The position numbers were made by a program, and so were the translations under genes. A stretch of 23,708 nucleotides of DNA from a virus. The notes below the pieces were generated by a model that was given only the letters and a program-made list of their open reading frames with translations, made no database searches and was not told where the DNA came from. Position 1 is the stretch's first letter. Each line of letters opens with the position of its first letter. Location: positions 1-23,708 of IMG/VR virus record IMGVR_UViG_3300012036_000025; one strand, 5' to 3'. Of this stretch, positions 13,702 to 21,973 are shown one piece after another.

Positions 13702-16359
13702 ATGCCTGATAGATCACTTCCAGGACTAGGGCTTTCGGGCTATTGGGACCTGGGCTCCGACACCTGGAAACCAGGCATGGACACCAACTTGCGGCTCCTG
13801 TCCGCAGTAGCAGGGGCGAGGGTGACTTCGCGCACGGCCGCGCTCCCAGATTCTCCTGGCGCTCTTTCGATCCAGATCGCGCCTCTTGGGGATGCCCAGG
13901 AGAACAAGCTCGCCATCTGGGACGGAGAGTCCGGCGCGGAAGCGTGGGTCTACCTGACCGCGCAACCTGGGTGGCACTTCTACGTCATTGACGAAGGCAT
14001 CAACATCCAATGGACGGGCCTTGCCTGGGTCGAGTTCGCGGGAGCCGGAGGCGGCACCAGCGGCGGTGGAGCAACCAGCGGCCCCCAGATCATCCTGACC
14101 GCAGAGCAATCCGTCGGGCAGCTTATCGACACGACCACGGAGACCGTGGATTTCGACACGGTGACAGAGGACTCTAACTCCCTGTGGAACGCCGTAGACG
14201 CCACGATCCGTATGCCCGCAGATGCGGCTGGCCGGACTGTCGTCATCGTCGCCCAGACGAAGCACTCGGCCGACGGCGCGGGCGCACTCGAAACGGTTTT
14301 GGAAAGATCGGAAGACAGCGGTTCGACGTGGGATGTGATCGGTTCGTCCGGCACGTCCGAGGACTACTTCGGCATCTCCAGGCTTACGGCTCTCGTGGTC
14401 CTCCTGGGCAATGAATGGTATCGCGTCCGGCAAACGACTGTCGCGACGAAAACCACGTCCGGCGACAACCAGACGGCTCTCAGCTTGACCACCATCGGCG
14501 ACGGCCAGGTCGGGCGGATCATCAAGCGAACGCAAACCGTTCCGCTCTTGAACCCGCAATTCAACGCGGGCGATTTCACAAGCTGGACGAACTCGACGGG
14601 CTCCGGCACCCTCAAAATCTACATTCCACCGGACAAGGAATATGATCACGTCCTCCATCCCAGCGGCTTCAACTACATGGGCTTGGCCGGATCGACTGGT
14701 GGTCCGTGGTTCATCGAACAAAAGATCACGATCCCCTCCGAGTCGGGCACTTTGACGGTCCAGTGGGACCAGCACACCCGTCTCGTGGACGATCAGATGC
14801 GACTGGAGATCGACTGGTTGGACCTCGGCGATAGTGTGCTTAGCACCTACCTCGGCCCGTCTTACGTCAACTCGGCGAACCAGCTTTGGGAGAGGTTCGG
14901 AGATACCGTAGGTTCGATTCCTGCGGGAGCCGTGGCCGCGATGGTCAGGTTCCGCACTGTCGTCACGGGCGGCAGCCAACAGATCAACATCACGAACTTT
15001 TCTTGTCAGGTGGGCATCCTGGGCGTGTCAGGCATGTTGCCAGGGTCGGTCTACGCCTACCTCCCAGAACTGGCGACGAACCAGGACAAGGTGCTCACGG
15101 TCAACGCTACGGGCGACGGCGTGGAGTGGGGCTTCGTTCCTCTCCGTATCCAGGCGGGCGGGATCGACCAGGCCAAGCCGCAGGGCATCGAGTTCCTGGG
15201 CACGGACTTCTCGGCGACCCTTGACGGGGACACCGTGCAGATCGAGTTCCAGGGCAAGGTTGCCGTTGACGGCGCGGGCGGCGAAGTCACCGCAGGGCTT
15301 ACCAGGCTGACCTTCACAGGGGCGGGCGTGGGCCTGTCGTCACCTATTGCCGGAGAGATCGACATCACGATCCCTGGGCCTGGGGAAGCGGTCCCACCCG
15401 CTACCGCGATTGAAGAGATCGACGGCTTCGAGGTTGTGCGCTCGAACCTGGGAGGCTTCGACCGAGGCCGCCCTCTGGTATGGGACGGCCCAGCGAACGC
15501 TTTCGTTCCTTTGCCTCCGGACCTGGGGACAATCGCTTATGGGGGCGGGAGTCAAGTTCTTGTCGATCAGGATATGACAGGGCTCTCCGACTTCACGCTC
15601 ACGGAAGCGGACCACAATCTCTCCAATTTCGATGAGCTTCACTTCTTCCTTTTCCAGACGGACATCCGCGCGGACATCTTCATCTCCAGCGACGGGGGCT
15701 CCACAGTCGAGACCGTCAACCGAGCATATTCTGGTGATGGCGGAACTTCCGAGGGCACGGAGGGAGACGATGAGTTCTACCTCGGCGGATGGGATGCGGT
15801 GGAAGCGGGGCAACTTGGTTACGGCGTCATGACGTTTGCTTCGAACCCAGACTCCTACACGTTCTGGAACATGTTCGGTGCAACCTCTGGAGTAAGATCG
15901 GAACGCAAAGAGTTCTCGCACACCATAGCGAGATCGACCATCAACCATATCCTGGTTGACGGGAGTTCGGGGAACTTCACGGCGGGGCGCTTGATGGTCA
16001 TCGGCGTCAAGAAGGGAACGCAACCTGTGGACCTGTCGGCGCGCGTCGAGAACGGAGCGGCCTTCACGTCGGACCAGGAACTCTTGTTCCAGGAGACGAT
16101 GGGCGTTCGGTTCCTTCCAGGGGTTCGAGGCAGGGTCCGCGTCGATCCTGCGGCCAATGCCGATGCCGAGTTCCAGCTTACCTCCGGCGACGGGACGGTG
16201 ATCGGGACGGCCACGGTGCTCGCCTCAGAGACCGAGGCGGACTTCGTTTTGGTCTCTTCGGCCACTGTCTCGGACGCGGTGAAGGTGCTGGCCCCTACCA
16301 TTGTGGATAGCGCGATCCAGAGCGCCTACATCGCTCTTCGGGGGGAGGCGAACCGATGA
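13702..16359 (+). CDS. DUF2793-like tail fibre / surface protein
   Basis: This 885-residue protein probably forms a fibre or side spike. Residues 1-115 resemble the DUF2793 domain of phage fibres ('SGYWDLGSDTWKPGMDTNL', 'NKLAIWDGESGAEAWVYL', 'GWHFYVIDEGINIQWTGLAW'). A Gly/Thr-rich linker ('GGGTSGGGATSG') follows. The middle holds a probable beta-sandwich ('LNPQFNAGDFTSWT' to about residue 440, like carbohydrate-binding galactose-binding folds), then repeated short beta modules, and the C-terminus has the recurring fibre ending 'GVRGRVRVDPAANADAEFQL' ... 'KVLAPTIVDSAIQSAYIALR'. GGAGG at 13691-13695 and ATG at 13702 support the start. Its stop overlaps the protease gene start (ATGA, 16356-16359), so the two are likely made in matched amounts. 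Receptor target is unknown. Confidence 0.72.
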   Translation: MPDRSLPGLGLSGYWDLGSDTWKPGMDTNLRLLSAVAGARVTSRTAALPDSPGALSIQIAPLGDAQENKLAIWDGESGAEAWVYLTAQPGWHFYVIDEGINIQWTGLAWVEFAGAGGGTSGGGATSGPQIILTAEQSVGQLIDTTTETVDFDTVTEDSNSLWNAVDATIRMPADAAGRTVVIVAQTKHSADGAGALETVLERSEDSGSTWDVIGSSGTSEDYFGISRLTALVVLLGNEWYRVRQTTVATKTTSGDNQTALSLTTIGDGQVGRIIKRTQTVPLLNPQFNAGDFTSWTNSTGSGTLKIYIPPDKEYDHVLHPSGFNYMGLAGSTGGPWFIEQKITIPSESGTLTVQWDQHTRLVDDQMRLEIDWLDLGDSVLSTYLGPSYVNSANQLWERFGDTVGSIPAGAVAAMVRFRTVVTGGSQQINITNFSCQVGILGVSGMLPGSVYAYLPELATNQDKVLTVNATGDGVEWGFVPLRIQAGGIDQAKPQGIEFLGTDFSATLDGDTVQIEFQGKVAVDGAGGEVTAGLTRLTFTGAGVGLSSPIAGEIDITIPGPGEAVPPATAIEEIDGFEVVRSNLGGFDRGRPLVWDGPANAFVPLPPDLGTIAYGGGSQVLVDQDMTGLSDFTLTEADHNLSNFDELHFFLFQTDIRADIFISSDGGSTVETVNRAYSGDGGTSEGTEGDDEFYLGGWDAVEAGQLGYGVMTFASNPDSYTFWNMFGATSGVRSERKEFSHTIARSTINHILVDGSSGNFTAGRLMVIGVKKGTQPVDLSARVENGAAFTSDQELLFQETMGVRFLPGVRGRVRVDPAANADAEFQLTSGDGTVIGTATVLASETEADFVLVSSATVSDAVKVLAPTIVDSAIQSAYIALRGEANR

Positions 16360-18911
16360 CCACGATTATCGTCAGCGTTCGGAGAGTCGAAGACCTGGAG
16401 CCCACGAAAGCGGCGCTCGCGGAGTTCGGCGACATCCAGAACTTCACCGCCTTGAAGAAGGTCTTCATCCTCGACATCGGGGGTGGGGACGAAGCGATGG
16501 CGATGTTGGCTCTCTCTGCCCTCCCAGGGGTGACTGGAGCGATCAACGGCGAGCAAACCATGAAGCCGGGGGCCTTGGAAACCGAGTTCATCTTCGAGGG
16601 CAGGGACGCGAAGGAAAAGGCGGGGGCTCTTCGATTGAAGGCCACGATGGACACGGACAAGCCGACGTTCAACAACTGGTGGGAGCAACCCAACTTCTTC
16701 AAATGGCGAAAGGATTCAGAACGGCTCGGCCAGGATGTCATGATCGCCATTGTGGACGGGGGTATCCGCACAGGGCACCCAGAGTTCGCCAAGAACCCCT
16801 CCAGGATCACTCGTGTTCACAACGCCTACACGGCCGACTTCGGGGCGTCGAACCACGGGACCGCCTGTGCGAGTTTTGCCGCTGGAGACACGATTGGGAT
16901 CGCGCCGCTGGCGGAACTTCTGGACGTGAAAATCTTCAACTCGGCGGGCGATCCAGTAACCGTCACAACTATCGTAGCAGGGCTCGACGCCCTTATGGCC
17001 TGGGTCACAACTCCAGGGAACAACCCAGACGACAAATTCGTCATCGTGAACATCTCTCTGGGCTCTGGCGGCGTAGGGCTCGCCAACAGCTACGGCACGA
17101 TCATCCAGGAGATGGAAGATATAGGGATGATCCCCATCATTGCTGCGGGGAACGATGGCAGCGATCTCGGCACTACGTTCGATGCTTGGCCCGCCGAAAA
17201 CTCGGACTACGCCATCGGGGCCATCCAGCTTGACGGTAGGCGCGCCGAGTTCTCCAACTACGGCGGGCGCGTGAAGTTCTACGGGTTCGGATCGAGGGTG
17301 GTCGGGGCAGGGTATCCGGGCGCAAACGGCTATGATGTCGTCAACGGCACGAGCTTTGCGACTCCCTACTTCTGTGGGTGTCTCGCAACATGGTTGTCCG
17401 GCAAGTATCGGCCAACGAACGCGGCGGCCATCAAGATTCTCATGACGGACTACGAGGCGTTCTGCCAAGAAGGCATTTTCGGGAACTCGGTCAGAGGTTT
17501 CGCGGGGTCGGACACGCTACCTGGCACAGTCATCGGGCGGGCCTCCTACTTCCCTGTGCTCCCTGGCAACGTGATCGTGCCGAACACGTCGATCATCACG
17601 AGCTTCGGGACCGCAGACCAGGGCGTCCTCGCCTGGAAGACCAGGTTGTTTGCCCAGGTGGGCGGCGCTCCTGTGGGATCGGGCGGCATCGTGGCTTCAA
17701 CTGTCGCGTTCTTCGAAGGCCCGTTCTTTGCGGACGCGGATGAAGGGCCGTGGCTCGATCCTCTCTACGTCCCCACAGGATGGTCCATCGGCAATGACAG
17801 GGTGAAGCACGATGGAGGGTCCACCGTGGCGAACAAATTCGTGGTCAGCAAATCCAACCTCATCGCGAAAGAGTATTGGGAGGTCCAGGCCAAAAGCGCG
17901 ACCACCGGACTTTCTGTTGGCGTGACGCTGGCCTCGAACCTGGCGAACTACGACGAAGCGACGACGGGCATCGGGGACGCTGGGTTCGAATGGTTCGCAG
18001 ATGGGTCTCTGACCGTGGACGGCGTGGCCCAGACGGCGATCTCCACCTACGCGGACGGCGACATCCTCATGCTTTCCTACGACGTTTCCACCGGAGACTT
18101 CTGGGTCGGGAAGAATGGAATCTGGGAGGACGATCCAGAGGTCGATCCGGCCACAGGCTCGATGACTTCGGGGGCTTCGAGGGCCGCTATCGGCATGGCT
18201 GACGATGGGTGTCGAGCCCAGATGCTCGGTGCGGGCAGGTTCCATGCCTATAACGACACGACCGATTACACAGGGTTTGACATCGGAGCCGTAACTCAGT
18301 GGGTCTTGGACACCGCGACCTTTAACTATGCAGGGCACGTTTACGCGGAAGGCGACACCAGGCTCACGAACGCAACTGGAGGGACCAACTACAGAGTGTT
18401 TGTTCCTACAATTCGGTCGATGCCAGACAGCTATGCTGGCAAGATTTATTGGGAGTTCCACTGTAACACGCTGGGAGGATCGTTCTACACCGGCTATCAT
18501 TCTGTGTTGTCCGCCGAAGCGAGGACGGCACTGCTCGCGAACATAGATGCTAACGTGAACCCCGTCGGGTTGGGCTCTTTGGCTCGAAGGGGGACCGGAA
18601 CTTTGTGGGACGGTAACTTAGGTTTTGGTTCCGGCACAAAAGATGTCATTAGCCTCACCCCCTTCGGAGCCAATGACGTTTTGATGATGTGCTTCGACCC
18701 ATCGACCGCAGAGATATGGACAGGCGTCAACGGAGTCTGGGACGACGATCCAGATACCGATCCGCCGACCTACACGGGGCCTGTGGCCTCGGCCGAGTTC
18801 TACATCTGTTTGCAAGGCCGCAATGCCGACCAGGGGGGTCGCCTGGTTTCCCTGTCAAACGAGATGACATATACCCTGCCAACGGGGGCCACCCCCCTCG
18901 GCTTGATTTAA
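16356..18911 (+). CDS. Virion-associated subtilisin-like protease fused to two SPRY-type lectin-like repeats
   Basis: This 851-residue protein carries a peptidase S8 (subtilase) domain, unusual in a phage tail region. Residues about 1-75 resemble an inhibitor I9-type propeptide. The catalytic triad is visible as D134 ('IAIVDGGIRTGHPEF'), H167 ('NHGTACAS') and S333 ('NGTSFATPYFCG'), with N266 ('IIAAGNDGS') for the oxyanion hole. The spacings (33, 99 and 67) are close to those of subtilisin (32, 91, 66), so an active enzyme is expected. Residues about 495-640 and 650-830 are two tandem SPRY/concanavalin-like repeats, each with 'YWE' and a 'W(V/T)G(K/V)NG(I/V)W(E/D)DDP' motif (about 506 and 583; about 698 and 788). 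I infer degradation of a host surface protein after glycan or protein binding, or maturation of a neighbouring virion protein. GGGGGAGG precedes the start. Confidence 0.9.
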   Translation: MTTIIVSVRRVEDLEPTKAALAEFGDIQNFTALKKVFILDIGGGDEAMAMLALSALPGVTGAINGEQTMKPGALETEFIFEGRDAKEKAGALRLKATMDTDKPTFNNWWEQPNFFKWRKDSERLGQDVMIAIVDGGIRTGHPEFAKNPSRITRVHNAYTADFGASNHGTACASFAAGDTIGIAPLAELLDVKIFNSAGDPVTVTTIVAGLDALMAWVTTPGNNPDDKFVIVNISLGSGGVGLANSYGTIIQEMEDIGMIPIIAAGNDGSDLGTTFDAWPAENSDYAIGAIQLDGRRAEFSNYGGRVKFYGFGSRVVGAGYPGANGYDVVNGTSFATPYFCGCLATWLSGKYRPTNAAAIKILMTDYEAFCQEGIFGNSVRGFAGSDTLPGTVIGRASYFPVLPGNVIVPNTSIITSFGTADQGVLAWKTRLFAQVGGAPVGSGGIVASTVAFFEGPFFADADEGPWLDPLYVPTGWSIGNDRVKHDGGSTVANKFVVSKSNLIAKEYWEVQAKSATTGLSVGVTLASNLANYDEATTGIGDAGFEWFADGSLTVDGVAQTAISTYADGDILMLSYDVSTGDFWVGKNGIWEDDPEVDPATGSMTSGASRAAIGMADDGCRAQMLGAGRFHAYNDTTDYTGFDIGAVTQWVLDTATFNYAGHVYAEGDTRLTNATGGTNYRVFVPTIRSMPDSYAGKIYWEFHCNTLGGSFYTGYHSVLSAEARTALLANIDANVNPVGLGSLARRGTGTLWDGNLGFGSGTKDVISLTPFGANDVLMMCFDPSTAEIWTGVNGVWDDDPDTDPPTYTGPVASAEFYICLQGRNADQGGRLVSLSNEMTYTLPTGATPLGLI

Positions 18912-18926
18912 GAAGAGGACCACAAC

Positions 18927-19886
18927 ATGACCGACTATCTTCTCACAAACGATCCCTTCGACCTGGGGGGCACCTTCGATGACACGGCGGGCAAGTTCGA
19001 CGCGGACTTCGCCGATCACGCGATCTTCCTGGACAACAACGTGGCGCACGGCGTCAAGCTCCCTGAGACTGATTCCATCTGGATCAGCTTCGATTGCTGG
19101 ATCGGGGACACTGGCGCGGACGAAGACGGCTACATGTGGCGGTGCTACTCCCAGGACAACGCGCTCCTGGGCTACTTCGATATGGTGAACGGCACCTACA
19201 ATTGGATCGCAACAACGGGAGGGACCCCGCAATCCTTCTCTGTCGGCATCCCGAAGAACCAGGTGGCCCGCATAGACATCAATTTCGTGACGAACATCGC
19301 GGCCAACCCGAACGACCACCAGAGCACAGTCTACTTGAACGGCGCTATCGCCGCGCAGACTTCGGTCAATGGCGGTGGGGGCGGCGCACCCTCGCGGTTC
19401 GAGTTCGGGGGGAGTGACGCCTTCCAGGTGTCCGATCAAGGGTATTGGATTTCGAACGTCCGTGTCACCGATGTCAACCCCATCGGGACCAAGTTCAAGG
19501 TCCTGGGACCTACCGGAGCCGGAAACTATTCGGACTTCATCGGCGGGCATGTCCAGCTTGGCGACTTCCTGGCGACCACGGTCGCGTATGCCACGGCAGG
19601 AGGCGACCGCGTGTCGTGCTCGATCACCCCAGGCACGGAACCTCCAGGCACGTTGACGAAGGTCGCTCTGTCCGCGACGACACGATCCAGCGGAGCGGGG
19701 GCAAACCCCTCCCAGATCGGCTTGTTCGCACGGATCGGGGGCACGGACTACGACGGCGCACTGGAGACCCCAGGAGCCGCGATCTTGCCCTTGGTAGAGA
19801 CATACCTCACAAATCCTGATACTTTGGCCGAATGGGCCTGGAGTGACCTGGCCGGAGTCGAAGTGGGTCTCCGTGCCGTAACATAA
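18927..19886 (+). CDS. LamG/concanavalin-like minor structural protein, likely receptor-binding
   Basis: This 319-residue protein follows the protease gene after a 15-base gap with an AGAAGAGGA ribosome site. Residues about 10-190 look like a beta jelly-roll of the concanavalin/LamG type: 'ISFDCWIGDTGADEDGYMW', 'VARIDINFVTN', 'QSTVYLNGAIAAQT' and 'YWISNVRVTDVNP' follow the strand order of LamG-like domains. Such domains bind sugars or proteins in phage surface proteins. The C-terminal 120 residues ('GPTGAGNYSDFIGG', 'SQIGLFARIGGTDYDGALET', 'NPDTLAEWAWSDLAGVEVGL') recall phage structural proteins that ornament tail fibres. It has no signal peptide or membrane segment. Its place at the end of the tail genes and before the lysis cassette suggests an accessory virion protein. 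Function is inferred from fold only. Confidence 0.62.
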   Translation: MTDYLLTNDPFDLGGTFDDTAGKFDADFADHAIFLDNNVAHGVKLPETDSIWISFDCWIGDTGADEDGYMWRCYSQDNALLGYFDMVNGTYNWIATTGGTPQSFSVGIPKNQVARIDINFVTNIAANPNDHQSTVYLNGAIAAQTSVNGGGGGAPSRFEFGGSDAFQVSDQGYWISNVRVTDVNPIGTKFKVLGPTGAGNYSDFIGGHVQLGDFLATTVAYATAGGDRVSCSITPGTEPPGTLTKVALSATTRSSGAGANPSQIGLFARIGGTDYDGALETPGAAILPLVETYLTNPDTLAEWAWSDLAGVEVGLRAVT

Positions 19887-19898
19887 CTGGAGACTGCG

Positions 19899-21089
19899 AT
19901 GAACACGGAGCTATTCATCGGCGCGGCAAAGCGACTGGACGACATCGACATCCCACGGATCGGATCGCGGATCGGTGTAGGCGAGGACGAAATCCACGCC
20001 TTCATGGAAGTGGAGGCCGGAAGCTCCGGCTTCGACTCCAAGAACCGCCCCAAGATGCTTTTCGAGCCTCACATCTTCTACCGGAACCTCTCTGGTCAGG
20101 AGCGCCTGGACGCCATCGAAGCGGGCCTCGCCTACCGTCGCTGGGGGGAAGAAGCGTATCCCTCTGACTCCTACCCACGGCTCGTAGAGGCCATCGAGAT
20201 CAATGAGGACGCGGCGCTCATGGCGGCCTCCTGGGGCCTGGGTCAAATCCTCGGCACGAACTACAGGTCCGCAGGATACAACACGATCCAGGACATGATC
20301 CAGTCGTTCATGGACGACGAAGAGAACCACTTGAACGCGATGGTCAGCTTCATCATTGCCAACGGCATTGACGACGACATCCGCGAGCACCGCTGGGAGA
20401 TTGTGGCCCGCATCTACAACGGCCCAGCCTACGCGAAGCACGGCTACCACACACGGCTTGCCGCAGCTTACCGGAAGTGGGCACGGATCGCGGACACGCC
20501 CTGGGAAGGGGCTCCCGATCCCGTGGACCAGGCTCTCGACTATCCCACGGTGCGGATGGGCTCGAAAGGCTGGGTGGTCGAACATCTCCAGGAAGAACTC
20601 AAGCGCCTGGGCTATCACCTTGGGGGGATCGACGGGAACTTCGGGACCGCAACGCGCGCCTCGATCCTGGCCTTCCAGGCCGATCACGGTTTGAAGACAG
20701 ACGGCATTGCCGGACCTCGGACCTGGGATGTCATGGAGAACTCGGCTCGGCCGAAACCTGTCGGCGAGAGTCGGGCAACCGCGACCACCGCGACTCTTCG
20801 CGAGAAGGGTTCCCAGACTGTGGCGGATGCTGATCGAGGCGGCATCGGTGCGGGCATCGTGGCGGGCACAGGGGCTCTCGCGGGGGCCGACGTGTTGCTC
20901 GACCAGGCAGAACGCGCCGAGGGTATCCTGGGCCGCGTCCAGGGCGTCCTGGGCAGCTTCGGGGGCATGATGGATACCATGTGGCCTCTGATCTTCATTG
21001 GCGGCGGTGTCGCGGCTCTCTGGTATTTCCAGAAGGTGAAGAAGGATCGCGTCGAGGACCACAAGTCCGGCGCGAACATGAGCCGATGA
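19899..21089 (+). CDS. Endolysin: N-acetylmuramidase with peptidoglycan-binding domain and C-terminal membrane segment
   Basis: This 396-residue enzyme should cut the host cell wall at the end of infection. Residues about 15-195 match the DUF3380 N-acetylmuramidase domain: 'HAFMEVEAGSSGFD' with E37 and E39 as candidate acids, then 'RPKMLFEPHIFYR' and 'SWGLGQILG'. Residues about 215-280 are a peptidoglycan-binding type 1 domain ('RMGSKGWVVEHLQEELKRLG', 'GNFGTATRASILAFQ', 'TDGIAGPRTWDVM'). A Thr/Gly-rich linker leads to a hydrophobic segment at about 362-377 ('WPLIFIGGGVAALWYF') followed by a basic tail. No N-terminal signal is present. The membrane tail is unusual for a Gram-negative phage endolysin and may tether or time the enzyme. 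GGAG upstream supports the start; the stop overlaps the i-spanin start. Confidence 0.87.
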   Translation: MNTELFIGAAKRLDDIDIPRIGSRIGVGEDEIHAFMEVEAGSSGFDSKNRPKMLFEPHIFYRNLSGQERLDAIEAGLAYRRWGEEAYPSDSYPRLVEAIEINEDAALMAASWGLGQILGTNYRSAGYNTIQDMIQSFMDDEENHLNAMVSFIIANGIDDDIREHRWEIVARIYNGPAYAKHGYHTRLAAAYRKWARIADTPWEGAPDPVDQALDYPTVRMGSKGWVVEHLQEELKRLGYHLGGIDGNFGTATRASILAFQADHGLKTDGIAGPRTWDVMENSARPKPVGESRATATTATLREKGSQTVADADRGGIGAGIVAGTGALAGADVLLDQAERAEGILGRVQGVLGSFGGMMDTMWPLIFIGGGVAALWYFQKVKKDRVEDHKSGANMSR

Positions 21090-21445
21090 TCGCGGCGCTC
21101 GCCTTCCTCCGATCTCCGGTCACAAAGTATGTGGCCCTGGCCCTTGCCGTCATGGCAGGGGTCGCATGGATTCAGAAGGGCGCGGCGGACAAGGCCACGA
21201 TGGTTGCCGAGGCGCAATGCCAGGAGACCTTCACCGAGCGCGTGGCGGTAGAGGTCACACGGCAAGCCCAGGTGGCCGAAACAGTTTTGGAAGAAGCACG
21301 GGAACGCGCGGTGCTATCAGAGAATGAGGTCGCGGAGCTACAGGAGAGAGCCGATGAACTACTTTCACAACTCAGGGAGCAAGGGGCGAGCGGGACTTGT
21401 CCTCTCGATGCTGATACTGTTAGGCGGTTGCGCGACATTAACTGA
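21086..21445 (+). CDS. Inner membrane spanin (Rz-like)
   Basis: This 119-residue protein has one N-terminal membrane segment (about residues 14-29, 'KYVALALAVMAGVAWI') followed by a long, charged, helical periplasmic part ('QVAETVLEEARERAVLSENE', 'LQERADELLSQLREQG'), the usual design of an i-spanin. It lies just after the endolysin and overlaps a lipoprotein gene in another frame, which is the classic spanin arrangement. Spanins fuse the inner and outer membranes in the last step of Gram-negative lysis. The true start is the ATG at 21086, overlapping the endolysin stop (ATGA); an in-frame upstream start would run inside the endolysin. Two cysteines (in 'EAQCQE' and 'GTCPL') could link dimers. 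Confidence 0.85.
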   Translation: MIAALAFLRSPVTKYVALALAVMAGVAWIQKGAADKATMVAEAQCQETFTERVAVEVTRQAQVAETVLEEARERAVLSENEVAELQERADELLSQLREQGASGTCPLDADTVRRLRDIN

Positions 21446-21650
21446 CCCTGGCCCTGTCGCGGTCGCACCTGATCTCCCCGATCTACCGGAACAAATGGAG
21501 CAAGGATGCTACGATCCTGGGGTTGACCAGGACGCCATCGTGGCTCTGACCGAAAATCGTGTTGCATTGGCAACATGTCGCAGATTGCAAAGGGACACGG
21601 TTGCCGTGTATAACGGTTTGAAACGCGACCTAAGTGGGCAACCACAGTAA
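21354..21650 (+). CDS. Outer membrane spanin lipoprotein (Rz1-like), overlapping the i-spanin
   Basis: This 98-residue lipoprotein starts inside the inner spanin gene in the +1 frame; the overlap is 92 bases and the rest continues beyond it. I chose the ATG at 21354 because AGGAG at 21342-21346 has good spacing and the product then begins with a normal signal peptide ('MNYFHNSGSKGRAGLVLSML') ending in a lipobox 'LLGGC' with Cys26 as lipid site; the upstream start at 21324 would add an Arg-rich leader. The mature part is proline-rich near the Cys ('DPGPVAVAPDLPDLP') and short, as expected of an outer spanin that spans the periplasm with the inner one. It may form disulfides through its two further cysteines. 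Confidence 0.83.
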   Translation: MNYFHNSGSKGRAGLVLSMLILLGGCATLTDPGPVAVAPDLPDLPEQMEQGCYDPGVDQDAIVALTENRVALATCRRLQRDTVAVYNGLKRDLSGQPQ

Positions 21651-21661
21651 GGACCCCTAGC

Positions 21662-21973
21662 ATGGATTTCGGAACGCTACCACAGTTACTAACCGGATTT
21701 ACGGCGCTCGTTATTGCGTTCGGCTCCGGCCTGAGATGGATGATCTCGTGGTCAGACAAGAGGTTGACCGCAGTCCAGACTCAACTGGAGAAGCAATACT
21801 CCGAACGGTTCGCTATGCTGGAAGAGCGAGTGGACAACCAGGAACGCGAAATTCAACAGAACCGAGAGGACCTTGCACGTTACCTCCGGCACGTTGGAAA
21901 ACTAGAAGGGCTCCTGTCCGCTAATGGTATCGAGCCCCCGCCAATGGAGGTTGGTAGATATGGGTCCAGATGA
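21662..21973 (+). CDS. Small membrane/coiled-coil protein, holin candidate
   Basis: This 103-residue protein has one hydrophobic segment near the N-terminus (about residues 7-30, 'PQLLTGFTALVIAFGSGLRW'), then a charged coiled coil ('SERFAMLEERVDNQEREIQQ'), ending in 'PPPMEVGRYGSR'. It stands 11 bases after the outer spanin, and no other obvious holin gene is seen in the lysis region. A single membrane segment with a soluble tail could make a class III-type holin or pinholin, but known holins in this layout vary, and a structural or antiholin role is equally possible. Base composition from about 21540 onward is less GC-rich than the tail genes, hinting at different origin. Confidence 0.6.
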   Translation: MDFGTLPQLLTGFTALVIAFGSGLRWMISWSDKRLTAVQTQLEKQYSERFAMLEERVDNQEREIQQNREDLARYLRHVGKLEGLLSANGIEPPPMEVGRYGSR

